64,000 nucleotides of DNA from Paenibacillus_S sp043945595 (GTDB lineage: Bacteria > Bacillota > Bacilli > Paenibacillales > NBRC-103111). The notes under the pieces were generated by a model that was given only the letters and a program-made list of their open reading frames with translations, had not been told where the DNA came from and did no database searches. The DNA lies in assembly GCF_043945595.1 (NCBI RefSeq), contig NZ_JBIFNP010000001.1, positions 6,138,001 through 6,202,000 of the forward strand, given 5' to 3'. The position numbers and the translations under genes are program-made. Position 1 is the stretch's first letter. Each line of letters begins with the position of its first letter. This document shows positions 27,281 through 35,389 of the stretch, piece by piece.

Positions 27281-27495
27281 AAAAAAAGGACAGCCCGTAA
27301 CGATAGTGGCCACTGAAAAAGGCATCGCTCCGAGTACGGAACATTCTTCCGATCGCTGTTGTCCCTGGATTTCTTCGATTATATCCCGCTTGTAGCGGTT
27401 GAAATCCAAGGACATAGGCGAACGCATTCGCTTCTACAGAACGATTCCGTACTCTCCGCTAGTTTTTCAGTGGCCTGTAACGATACAGGCTATCC
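27281..27495 (-). terminator. Terminator of the coat protein gene, split by a repeat element
   Basis: Read on the minus strand without the insert, the site is GGATAGCC, an 11-base loop containing TATCGTTAC, GGGCTGTCC, then TTTTTTT. The foldback element at 27308-27475 interrupts the loop, with GTAACGATA repeated on both sides (27297-27305 and 27477-27485). Confidence 0.75.
27308..27475. repeat. Foldback repeat element, copy 3 (best preserved)
   Basis: 168 bases with perfect ends GGCCACTGAAAAA and TTTTTCAGTGGCC. Further inner arms pair: GAGTACGGAA / TTCCGTACTC, GTCC / GGAC, GGATTTC / GAAATCC, and the tip CCGCT-TGT-AGCGG. Nine-base direct repeats GTAACGATA flank it. It has the form of a miniature inverted-repeat transposable element. 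Confidence 0.85.
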
Positions 27496-27503
27496 TTCTT
27501 GAC

Positions 27504-28100
27504 TCAATGATTAAAATGCGTTTCATACGGCTGCTGCGGCTGCGCTTGTCCGCCCATCCCTTGCAGCATCGTATTCATCGTATGGTCGGCAAGCTGCGGC
27601 GCTTGGTAATAACCGCGGTAGTTCATATACTGGAACATTTCCCAGGCCATTTCCTGACAAATATTCGCTGAAGTGGCGTGATACATGCGGAACGGCTGGT
27701 TGACACATTCGTTGGCCCAGAGCATGCTGATCGCGGAGCCCGACTTGTGCATGCTTAAGGCGATCGTGCCGATCGATGCATCCGACAGCTGAGTCGCGTT
27801 CGGGTTCGGAGGCTGCATCTGAGGCTCACGCAAGCCGACCTGAGGCTGCTCATACATCCGCAGCTCCGGCGTATGCGGAGGCGGGGTTGGTACCTGGATA
27901 CCGTGCCCTTGAAGCAGCTGAACTCCATAGTCGTAGCCTTCAATCATGCGCCGCTGCTGGTTAAATAAAATATCTTTCAAATGCGGATCCTGCGCCATAG
28001 AGAAAAGGACGCCGTACAGCTCAATATGCGCCGCTTTCGTGCGGACGGCCTCCTGGGTTTCCAAAAACTCATGTGCAGCCAAACGTTGCTGTGTATGCAT
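27504..28100 (-). CDS. Spore coat protein, CotF-like
   Basis: A 198-residue protein with two helical-bundle halves joined by a Pro/Gln-rich linker (QVPTPPPHTPELRMYEQPQV). The N-half resembles the CotF/coat ferritin-like fold (AHEFLETQEAVRTKAAHIEL). The C-terminus is rich in Met, Tyr and Gln (MNYRGYYQAPQLADHTMNTM). CAGGAGG precedes the ATG. It is expected to be made in the mother cell and placed in the coat. Assignment to the family rests on composition and resemblance. Confidence 0.7.
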   Translation of the reverse strand: MHTQQRLAAHEFLETQEAVRTKAAHIELYGVLFSMAQDPHLKDILFNQQRRMIEGYDYGVQLLQGHGIQVPTPPPHTPELRMYEQPQVGLREPQMQPPNPNATQLSDASIGTIALSMHKSGSAISMLWANECVNQPFRMYHATSANICQEMAWEMFQYMNYRGYYQAPQLADHTMNTMLQGMGGQAQPQQPYETHFNH

Positions 28101-28373
28101 AATAGCCTCCTGATTTTTTCATTTTCATGGATAAAGCACATTTTGAAACAAACAAATATAGAGTATCCAGGACTGCCCATGGTCATGTATGCAGGGAAGC
28201 ATTTTTTAGTGACAGCGTTTTCTTGAAATGCAATAGAGGTTTGTGACAACTTTATGAAAATTATTTATGTAAATTTAAGCTTCGCTTAAGCTTTCTTGCG
28301 GTTTGGAGGAATATAATACATACATACTTCAATGATTAAACAATTGAAAAATAAACTATTTGGAGGGATTCCG

Positions 28374-28472
28374 ATGGAATACGTAAAATCATTTTTTAAA
28401 GGCTTCTTCTACAGCTTTATCGCTATTGCCGCACTGCCCATCCTACTCGTACAAAGCTTGATTGATCTATAA
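28374..28472 (+). CDS. 32-residue single-span membrane peptide
   Basis: ATG 28374 has a textbook TTGGAGGG nine bases upstream. The peptide MEYVKSFFKGFF then YSFIAIAALPILLVQSLIDL forms one hydrophobic helix with a short basic N-terminus. A strong terminator follows 60 bases later and TATAAT lies at about 28311, so it is a complete small transcription unit. No family is recognised; candidates are a membrane regulator or a toxin-like peptide. Confidence 0.6.
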   Translation: MEYVKSFFKGFFYSFIAIAALPILLVQSLIDL

Positions 28473-28531
28473 CATGCACTTATCGTTCTTCCTTCGTCCT
28501 TTAGGTAAATCCACTGTTGCTCAGCTTAAAT

Positions 28532-28574
28532 AAGGCAGCCGACCGGAATATTCCGCCGCGCTGCCTTTGTTTTT
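28532..28574 (+). terminator. Intrinsic terminator of the small membrane peptide gene
   Basis: Stem AAGGCAGC / GCTGCCTT followed by TGTTTTTG. Confidence 0.8.
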
Positions 28575-28612
28575 GTTTCCTTAACTCCCGATTTCGTCGT
28601 GACAGTCAGCCG

Positions 28613-28927
28613 CTAACCGACCTTAACCGCCGTTCCGCTCACGGCCACCATCAGCATGCCTTCCCTGATCACCTCGTAATCGATATCGACGCCGACGATG
28701 GCGTTGGCTCCCAATCTCGCGGCATGGTTCTCCATTTCGTGAAACGCGACATCCCGGGCTTCCTTCAGCTTGCTCTCATAAGCCCCTGAGCGGCCTCCGA
28801 CGATATCCGTAATTGATGCGAAAATATCCCGTACGATATTCGCCCCCATGATGGCCTCGCCCGTCACGATAGATACATATTCCGTAATTTCCTTGCCTTG
28901 AATAGTCGGTGTTGTACTCAGAATCAT
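28613..28927 (-). CDS. YbjQ-family (UPF0145) protein
   Basis: A 104-residue cytoplasmic protein of the YbjQ family, which forms pentameric rings: ILSTTPTIQGKEITEYVSIV, GEAIMGANIVRDIFASITDI, then LGANAIVGVDIDYEV. ATG 28927 is chosen because AAAGGAGG lies ten bases upstream; an in-frame start at 29017 has no site. The biochemical role is unknown (heavy-metal binding was proposed from fold). Confidence 0.88.
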   Translation of the reverse strand: MILSTTPTIQGKEITEYVSIVTGEAIMGANIVRDIFASITDIVGGRSGAYESKLKEARDVAFHEMENHAARLGANAIVGVDIDYEVIREGMLMVAVSGTAVKVG

Positions 28928-29106
28928 GGTTATGTCCTCCTTTTCGATTGAAGAATAATTAAAATTGCTCTGCTTCTCCTGCTGCCTTATCCGCCGCTGC
29001 TTATCTGTGTTTAGCATGTGAATAAGGTCTTGCTTTCATACCTATGTTTACCCGCTTCTGAAGGATGACCCTTCCTTTTTTAAAAATGCGCTGCGGAAAT
29101 CATCTC

Positions 29107-29151
29107 AAAAAAATAACCCCGGTCATCAGAATCGGCTTCTGACGATCGGGG
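29107..29151 (-). terminator. Terminator of the siderophore esterase gene
   Basis: Stem CCCCGGTCATCAGAA / TTCTGACGATCGGGG with loop TCGGC. On the minus strand it is followed by TTATTTTTTT. Confidence 0.85.
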
Positions 29152-29218
29152 CTCCGTTAGCTAAAGGCAGAACGTGCAAGTGTGACGATCTGCGTCTTTA
29201 TAAGGCTAATGTTTCACC

Positions 29219-30067
29219 TTATGAAAGAAAAAATCGAAGAGCTCTGCTGATTAACCCGGGAAGCACGGATACATGTCCTTCCCCTTCGAATTCCTTGTAC
29301 TCGGCGCGTATTCCGCGGTCTGATAAACTGGACAGGCGCTCTGCCATTTCGAAGGCGCTTTCGGTCATCCGTCTTTCATGGCCCTGCTCCAGCTGGCCTG
29401 CCGCCAGCAGGATACCGAGCTGCCGGATCTCCAGCTGCATCCGGGCAGTGAACTGCCGTTCCTCTTCAAGAAGGGCCCGCTTGTTCCAATGAATCGACGG
29501 ACTGCCGGCAATGTACGTGCTGAAAGCCTCCGGCTTGGAGAACAGCGCATGCAGCACGAAAAGTCCGCCAAGCGAATGGCCCATAATGGCCTGCCTGCTT
29601 GTATCGATGCTGCATCTGCTCTCGATCACCGGCTTCAGCTCTTTCTCAATGAAGGATAAGAAAGCCTCCGCTCCGCCCTGCACCGGCCACTCGATTCCGT
29701 CCGGATGCACCGGAAGCTCCGAGGCCGGTACAGGAAGCGTGAAATCGTAAAACCGGTCGGGGACGAACGGCATATCCGCAGGATAGCCGATCCCGACAAC
29801 AACGGCGGGGGAAACGCCGGTCTTCTCCGGACGCCGTCCTTGCACCCGTACCGCCTCCACGGCAGTCGCGAATACGGCGTTCGCATCCAGCAAATAAAAT
29901 ACCGGAAATCCGGCGGCAGGCGGCTCTGATAACGGAACGTATACGAAGATTCGGTAGGCCCGGCCGGATTTGGAATGTATATCGAATTGCTTGGCTCCGG
30001 GAATGCCGAACGGCTGCCATTCCTTCTTCGAGCCCGCAAATAAAGTCTGTTCTAGCTCAGGCGTCAC
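29219..30067 (-). CDS. besA: Siderophore (bacillibactin-type) trilactone esterase
   Basis: A 282-residue alpha/beta hydrolase of the IroE/BesA group: SGRAYRIFVYVPLSEPPAAG, the nucleophile elbow GHSLGG, and a late EGEGHVSVLP bearing the likely catalytic His. It would cleave the ester backbone of imported ferric bacillibactin to free iron in the cytoplasm. The start is GTG at 30067 with GAGGAGG nine bases upstream. Gene order besA-btr-feuABC matches the Bacillus subtilis ybbA-btr-feuABC locus, which supports the assignment. Confidence 0.8.
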   Translation of the reverse strand: MTPELEQTLFAGSKKEWQPFGIPGAKQFDIHSKSGRAYRIFVYVPLSEPPAAGFPVFYLLDANAVFATAVEAVRVQGRRPEKTGVSPAVVVGIGYPADMPFVPDRFYDFTLPVPASELPVHPDGIEWPVQGGAEAFLSFIEKELKPVIESRCSIDTSRQAIMGHSLGGLFVLHALFSKPEAFSTYIAGSPSIHWNKRALLEEERQFTARMQLEIRQLGILLAAGQLEQGHERRMTESAFEMAERLSSLSDRGIRAEYKEFEGEGHVSVLPGLISRALRFFLS

Positions 30068-30229
30068 TGTACGGATCCTCCTCTTTTGATAGATTCCAGG
30101 CTTGCTTCTTGAAAATCATGATCAATAAAAGATTATAACGAATCCGCTGTGTGACAGCCATGGACGATATCCGGAACTCCTTTTCACTATTTCCATAAGA
30201 AGCCGTCGTTCCCGATAAGATAAACCGAA

Positions 30230-30259
30230 GGCCCTTCCTCGCATGCGGGAGGAAGGGCC
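30230..30259 (-). terminator. Hairpin between btr and besA
   Basis: Stem GGCCCTTCCTC / GGAGGAAGGGCC. There is no strong T-tract, so it may only partly terminate the btr transcript. Confidence 0.5.
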
Positions 30260-30294
30260 GGCGCTCGCGGGTGATGACTGAATCAGCCGCCTCT

Positions 30295-31941
30295 CTACAG
30301 AAGAGGGAGCGACTCCGAAGAAGATGCGGCGGCATCCGCTCCGCACAGAAGCCTCAGAAGGTCGTCTATCATCCGGCCGCTGGCATGGGCAGAATATTCC
30401 CGCCAAGGGTCGGAAGTAATCGGATAGACCCGATTGCTGCGAACCGCCCTCAAATCCAGCCACTGCGGGGAGGTCTCCAGCGACTGCCAATACCGCAGCG
30501 TCTCTTCTTCCTGGCATACGTTAAGCAGGATCCGGTCAGCATCCAGCTCGGCCAGCCGCTCTACCGGTACAGCCATATTGTACTGGTCCGGGTTCAGTCC
30601 TTGCGGCGGAGGAAGCTCCAGATCGGCATAGAGCACATCTCTCATGCCCCGAACCGGGCTGATCCGGCACTGCTGCTTGTGAATGCTGACCGCAAGCACC
30701 GTCTCCCCGCCAAGCAGCCGGTGAAGCTGCTCCTTGGCTTGGCTCACCTTCCTATCGTAGCCGGCAAGCCAGTCATGGGCTTCCTGTACTGCGTCCAGCT
30801 GCTGTGCCATCAAAAGCAGATGATCCCGCCAGGTCTGGTCATTCCAGGGAAGGACGATCACCGGAGCGATCTGCTCAAGCCGCTCCCGCTCCAGCGGATG
30901 TAAGCTGTCGTCGCGGCTGATGACGATATCGGGACTCGCTTGCGCAAGCGCATGGATATTCGCTTCCCAATCCTGGTTCGCCCGATAGGCGCTCAGGTGA
31001 AGAATAATATCGGCCTTGTACAATTTATAGTAATAAGCCGTCCATTTCGGATGCAGCGGCGCTGCATACGGGATCATCTTGAGCGCCAATAATTGCCCCA
31101 GCACATGCGGGGAATAAGCGGCAATCCGCCTTTTGCGGTTTTTCATATACGCCGTGGGAGACATGCCGACCTCCTTCTTGAATTTGCGGCTGAAATAAAA
31201 TTCATCATTATATCCTACTTGATGAGCGATATCGCGCAGGCGGGCTCCGGAATGAACCATCAGCTGCTTGGCCCGGTTCACCCGCACTTCTGTCAAATAA
31301 TCGATTGCGCTTTTGCCGTACGTCTTTTTAAACAAATCGACATAATATTTCGGACTGATCTGGGCGATACGGGCCAGCTGCTCGATCGTCAGATTGTCGT
31401 AGTAATAATTCTCGATAAAAGTCCGCGAGGTTTCGAGCCCCGACCGCGAGTTCATCTCCGGCTCCAGACGGATATTTTTAATCAGCTCGTACATCAGCTC
31501 ATGAAAAGCCGATTGCCCGCGAAAGCGCTCCAGCCCGCTCTCATGACGCCAGCAGCCGTACATCAAGTCACATAAAAAAACCATCTGGCTCTCGGGATAG
31601 ACCGGAATCTCCCCTTGATGAGGCGGCTTTATTTCCCCCGCCCCGTCTCTGAACAGATCGAAGGAAACCACATACAGCTCCAGCTCTGCGCCCGATTCCG
31701 TCAAGACTCCCATGGTCTGTCCGGGAAGGGCGATATGTACGGCCTCTTTCCTTAACCGATATTCCTGCAGATCTATTGTCAGGCAGCCGGTACCTTGTTT
31801 TACGAGAAACAGAACATGCGAATTCGTCATCTGCTGCTCCATATTACTGTTGTATAGCCACTCTACGCTGCGAAGCTTAAACCACAGATGATCCAAACAA
31901 CCAGGCGTTTGCAACTCCGTATCCGATGGTGTAGTATGCAT
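30295..31941 (-). CDS. btr: Btr-like AraC activator fused to a siderophore-binding domain
   Basis: A 548-residue regulator. An N-terminal cupin-like part (1-160) is followed by two AraC helix-turn-helix motifs (TIEQLARIAQISPKYYVDLF and LRDIAHQVGYNDEFYFSRKF). From about 285 a FhuD/FeuA-like binding domain without signal peptide follows (SPDIVISRDDSLHPLERERL, DPWREYSAHASGRMID). In Bacillus, Btr binds ferric bacillibactin through this domain and activates feuABC. The ATG has a GGAGGGC site. A near-perfect Fur box sits 17 bases upstream of the start. It is divergent from feuA. Confidence 0.9.
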   Translation of the reverse strand: MHTTPSDTELQTPGCLDHLWFKLRSVEWLYNSNMEQQMTNSHVLFLVKQGTGCLTIDLQEYRLRKEAVHIALPGQTMGVLTESGAELELYVVSFDLFRDGAGEIKPPHQGEIPVYPESQMVFLCDLMYGCWRHESGLERFRGQSAFHELMYELIKNIRLEPEMNSRSGLETSRTFIENYYYDNLTIEQLARIAQISPKYYVDLFKKTYGKSAIDYLTEVRVNRAKQLMVHSGARLRDIAHQVGYNDEFYFSRKFKKEVGMSPTAYMKNRKRRIAAYSPHVLGQLLALKMIPYAAPLHPKWTAYYYKLYKADIILHLSAYRANQDWEANIHALAQASPDIVISRDDSLHPLERERLEQIAPVIVLPWNDQTWRDHLLLMAQQLDAVQEAHDWLAGYDRKVSQAKEQLHRLLGGETVLAVSIHKQQCRISPVRGMRDVLYADLELPPPQGLNPDQYNMAVPVERLAELDADRILLNVCQEEETLRYWQSLETSPQWLDLRAVRSNRVYPITSDPWREYSAHASGRMIDDLLRLLCGADAAASSSESLPLL

Positions 31942-31957
31942 AATGCCCTCCTATATA

Positions 31958-31978
31958 TGATAATGATTCTCATTATCA
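31958..31978. promoter_or_regulatory. Fur box upstream of btr
   Basis: Arms TGATAATGA and TCATTATCA are perfect inverted repeats around TTC, almost identical to the Fur consensus. It lies 17 bases before the btr start. Confidence 0.92.
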
Positions 31979-32159
31979 TATATAAATTTATCATAGAAGC
32001 CCCGTTTCGGCAAGCTTCCACGGCGGCCAAGAATTGAATAAAGCTGCAGGCGCGCCTTTTGCCTCCGGGCATTCCTCATTTTTCCAACTGGAGATTGTCC
32101 ATTATAAATTTCGGATATCGTACATGGTTCGCTCTGTAACGATCATCTATAATGAGCGA

Positions 32160-32174
32160 TGAAAATCATTATCA
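32160..32174. promoter_or_regulatory. Fur box upstream of feuA
   Basis: TGAAAATCATTATCA matches the 7-1-7 Fur core TGATAATNATTATCA at all but one position. It ends 26 bases before the feuA start codon. Confidence 0.82.
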
Positions 32175-32200
32175 ATAGACGAAAAGGAGCAGCACTAAAC

Positions 32201-33202
32201 ATGAGAACATCCCGTTTTCTTCCACTGTTGAGCATACTGGTAGTATTAGCTCTGACCGCCTGCGGCGCCAAAGCACCCGCCGCCGGAGGAACGGCTGCCG
32301 GGAATACTGCGCCGGGGAGCGCAGCTGAAGCTTCAAAGCAGACGCCTCCGGCCAATGCGGAGCCCAAGTCGATCACTTATTTGAACAAAACTTACACCGT
32401 GAAGGCGCCGACCGATAAAATCGCTATCGCAGGCGCGATGGAAGCCATGGAGGATGCGCTGGTTCTGGGCGTTCAGCCTATCGGCGCCATTACTACAGGC
32501 GGAAAATTCCCCGAGCTGTTCAAGCCGGTCACCGGCTCCTCCCAATCCATCGGTGAAAAAATGCAGCCGAATATGGAAGCGATCCTGAAGCTGAAGCCGG
32601 ATGTCATTCTCGGCTCGACCAAGTTTCCTGCGGAAGTATCGGACAAGCTGGCGAAGCTAGCCCCGATGATTCCCGTTTCCCATATTGCGACGAACTGGGA
32701 AGATAATCTGCGGCTGATGGGCGAGCTGACCGGCAAGCAGGCGCAGGCCGACCAGATTTTGAAGCAGTATAAAGAAGATGTCAGTGCCGCGAAAACGAAG
32801 ATCGGCGAGAAATGGAAAGGCAAGAAGATTGTCACCGTCCGCATCCGCACCGGTTCGCTCTCTATCTACCCGGCTGACGTTTTCTTCAATCCGACGATTT
32901 ACAGCGAGCTTGGATTCCCTGTCCCCGACGAGATCAAAGCCGCCAAATCGCAGCAAACCATATCGCTGGAGCAGTTCAGCGCCATGAATCCCGACGCCGT
33001 CTTCCTGCAGTTCTCTGAGGATGAGAATAAGGACCATTTGAAGACGCTGGAAGAGCTGCAAAAAAATCCGATCTGGCAGAGCACGAATGCGGCAAAAAAT
33101 AACAAGGTGTTCGTCAATGTCGTCGATCCGCTGGCGCAAGGCGGAACCTCTTGGAGTAAAATCAACTTTCTCAAGGCGGCTGTAGACAAGCTGGGGAACT
33201 GA
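32201..33202 (+). CDS. feuA: Ferric siderophore-binding lipoprotein (FeuA-like)
   Basis: A 333-residue lipoprotein: signal peptide with lipobox LALTACG (Cys about residue 21), an Ala/Gly/Pro linker, and a class III substrate-binding fold (DKIAIAGAMEAMEDALVLGV, MEAILKLKPDVILGSTKFPA). It binds the ferric siderophore outside the membrane and delivers it to FeuBC. ATG 32201 is chosen for AAAGGAG 12 bases upstream; a longer frame from 32159 would start inside the Fur box. It is followed by feuB after 17 bases. Confidence 0.9.
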   Translation: MRTSRFLPLLSILVVLALTACGAKAPAAGGTAAGNTAPGSAAEASKQTPPANAEPKSITYLNKTYTVKAPTDKIAIAGAMEAMEDALVLGVQPIGAITTGGKFPELFKPVTGSSQSIGEKMQPNMEAILKLKPDVILGSTKFPAEVSDKLAKLAPMIPVSHIATNWEDNLRLMGELTGKQAQADQILKQYKEDVSAAKTKIGEKWKGKKIVTVRIRTGSLSIYPADVFFNPTIYSELGFPVPDEIKAAKSQQTISLEQFSAMNPDAVFLQFSEDENKDHLKTLEELQKNPIWQSTNAAKNNKVFVNVVDPLAQGGTSWSKINFLKAAVDKLGN

Positions 33203-33219
33203 AAGGAGCCTTTCCATCC

Positions 33220-34226
33220 ATGATGCAACGGAACAACTTCACACCGCTTTTATTGGGAATTGCCCCCGTTGCGCTCTTCTGCTCTTTGCCGTCTCCATCC
33301 GATACGGAGCCAAGCCGATTGCCCCCTCAACGGTATGGGACGCCCTCCTGCATTTCGATGCAGGGAACGCCGATCATCAGATCATCCGGCATTCCAGGCT
33401 TCCCCGCGCGCTGGGCTCGTTCATGATCGGAGCTTTTCTCGCCGTCTCCGGAGCGTTGATGCAGGGAATGACGCGCAACTATCTGGCATCGCCGTCCATC
33501 ATGGGGGTGACTGACGGGCCGCGTTCGCCATCACCCTCGGGATGATTTTTCTTCCCGGCGCTTCCTCGCTGGAGATGATCCTGTATTCCTTGGTCGGCTC
33601 CTTGTTCGGCGTGCTGCTTGTATTCGGAGCGGCCGCTCTGCTGCCGGGAGGCATGTCCCCCGTCCGAATGGCTATTCTCGGCACGATTATCGGGCACCTT
33701 TATGAGCAGCGCTTCCGCAGCGTTTGCAGCTTATTTTCAAGTGTCGCAAAATGTCAGCTTCTGGTACAGCTCCAGGCTTCACCAGCTCGAGCCGGCGCTC
33801 ATTCAGCTGGCTCTGCCGTTCGCCGTCATCGGCCTTGGCATCGCCCTGCTCGTCTCCCGCCAGATCACCATTCTGTCGCTGGGAGATGAAGTATCGCAGG
33901 GCCTTGGCATGCGGGGCTGGCTTGTCAAAGCGGCAGCCATGGGCGCTGTCGTGCTGCTGACCGGCATTTCCGTCGCATTGGCGGGTAAAATCGCCTTCGT
34001 GGGGCTGATCGTTCCCCACATCGCCCGCTTCTTTGTCGGCGTCGATTACCGGAGGATCATTCCCTGCGCCGGATGGCTCGGCGGCCTGTTCCTTATGCTG
34101 TGCGACATTCTGGCGCGGTTCCTTAACTATCCGTTCGAGCTGCCCGTCGGCGTCGTCACTTCGCTGTTCGGCGTGCCCGTGTTCCTCTACCTGATCCGAA
34201 AGAAAGGCGGTGGCAAGCATGCCTGA
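33220..34226 (+). pseudogene. feuB: Siderophore ABC permease FeuB-like, three frameshifts
   Basis: The FecCD-type permease (about 335 residues when joined) is split by three one-base shifts, all in homopolymers: a missing T at 33277-33278, a missing G at 33516-33518 and an extra G at 33692-33694. Corrected, it reads SIRYGAKPIAPSTVWDALL, RLPRALGSFMIGAFLAVSGA, then MGVTDGAAFAITLGMIFLPG and IAFVGLIVPHIARFFVG, the classic permease/ATPase contact region. AAAGGAG precedes ATG 33220. Its stop overlaps the start of feuC. No dedicated ATPase gene is in the locus, as in Bacillus, where YusV serves it. Confidence 0.85.
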
Positions 34227-35250
34227 ACGCTCGTCCAAAGCAGTGCGGCGCGTGCTGCTCGCAGGCTTCGCCCTCCTTCTGGTGTCCGTCTACATCTATT
34301 TGACGAAGGGAGAATTCGAGCTCTCCGTCCGGGACGTCGTGCAGACGCTGCTCCGCATCCACCCGCAACCCGATAACGACTTGATCGTGTTCGAGTTCCG
34401 CCTGCCCAGGCTGGTCATCGCCGCTTTAGTCGGCTTCGGCCTTGCCATAGCGGGGGCGGCCGTACAGGGCGTCACCCGCAACGGGCTGGCGGATCCCGGG
34501 ATTCTGGGCATCCATGCCGGAGCCGGCGCGGCCATCGTGCTGTATATGTATGCCTTCCAGGGACAAGTCATCCGCACGGGCTGGACGGCGATTATGATGA
34601 TGCCGCTCTTCGGTCTGGCCGGAGGCGCTGCCGCTGCCGCTCTGCTTTTCGCGTTTGCCTGGCAGAACGGGCGGCTTGACGCCCAGCGGATGATCTTGAC
34701 GGGCATTGCGATCAGCTCGGGCTTCGGCGCCTTCACCCTGTTTCTTTCTTTGCGGATGAATGCCAAAGATTTTGAAATGGCGGCGGTCTGGCTTACCGGC
34801 AGCATCTGGAATGCGAACTGGATCTATATCCTCTCGATGCTGCCCTGGTTTATCCTGCTTACGCCCTTGCTTCTGCGGAGGACGCGGACGCTGGACTTGT
34901 TCCAGCTGGACGAAAGTATGGTACGTAGCCTCGGCCTGGGGTACGGGCGCGAGCTCGTCATTTTGCTGCTGTGCAGCATCGGACTGGTCAGCGCATGCGT
35001 TTCCGTATCCGGCAGCATCAGCTTCGTCGGCCTGCTGGCTCCGCATATCACCAGGAGGCTGGTCGGGCCCCGGCACAGGCACTTGATGCCTGTCTGCGGC
35101 TTGATCGGCGTGCTGCTGGTCGTCATCTCCGACCTGATTGCCAAGAGTGTATTTGCCCCCGCCGAGCTGCCGGTAGGCATTGTCATTTCGCTTGTTGGCG
35201 TGCCTTACTTCCTGCTGCTGCTGTATAAATCAAGGTCGGTCGGCTCTTAA
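34219..35250 (+). CDS. feuC: Siderophore ABC permease (FeuC-like)
   Basis: A 343-residue FecCD permease with about nine membrane segments: FRLPRLVIAALVGFGLAIAG, GLADPGILGIHAGAGAAI, then SISFVGLLAPHITRRLVGPR, the coupling region. It overlaps the end of feuB by 8 bases. ATG 34219 is preferred over GTG 34210 because AAAGGCGGTG sits eight bases upstream of it. It forms the inner-membrane channel with FeuB. Confidence 0.92.
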   Translation: MPERSSKAVRRVLLAGFALLLVSVYIYLTKGEFELSVRDVVQTLLRIHPQPDNDLIVFEFRLPRLVIAALVGFGLAIAGAAVQGVTRNGLADPGILGIHAGAGAAIVLYMYAFQGQVIRTGWTAIMMMPLFGLAGGAAAAALLFAFAWQNGRLDAQRMILTGIAISSGFGAFTLFLSLRMNAKDFEMAAVWLTGSIWNANWIYILSMLPWFILLTPLLLRRTRTLDLFQLDESMVRSLGLGYGRELVILLLCSIGLVSACVSVSGSISFVGLLAPHITRRLVGPRHRHLMPVCGLIGVLLVVISDLIAKSVFAPAELPVGIVISLVGVPYFLLLLYKSRSVGS

Positions 35251-35353
35251 GCCCGGCCTTGATCCGGCGGTCATTCTTTGGCCGTTACGAAGACTGCCGC
35301 CCTGATCATATTAGCTTTTCCATGCGTCACCCTATATTTTTTTGAAGATTCAT

Positions 35354-35374
35354 TGAGAATGATTTTCATTATCT
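35354..35374 (+). promoter_or_regulatory. Fur box upstream of the SLH surface protein
   Basis: TGAGAATGA and TCATTATCT arms around TTT match the Fur consensus at all but two positions. It ends 15 bases before the GTG start, so repression would block the promoter or transcript start. Confidence 0.82.
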
Positions 35375-35389
35375 GGGAGGATTTTATAC

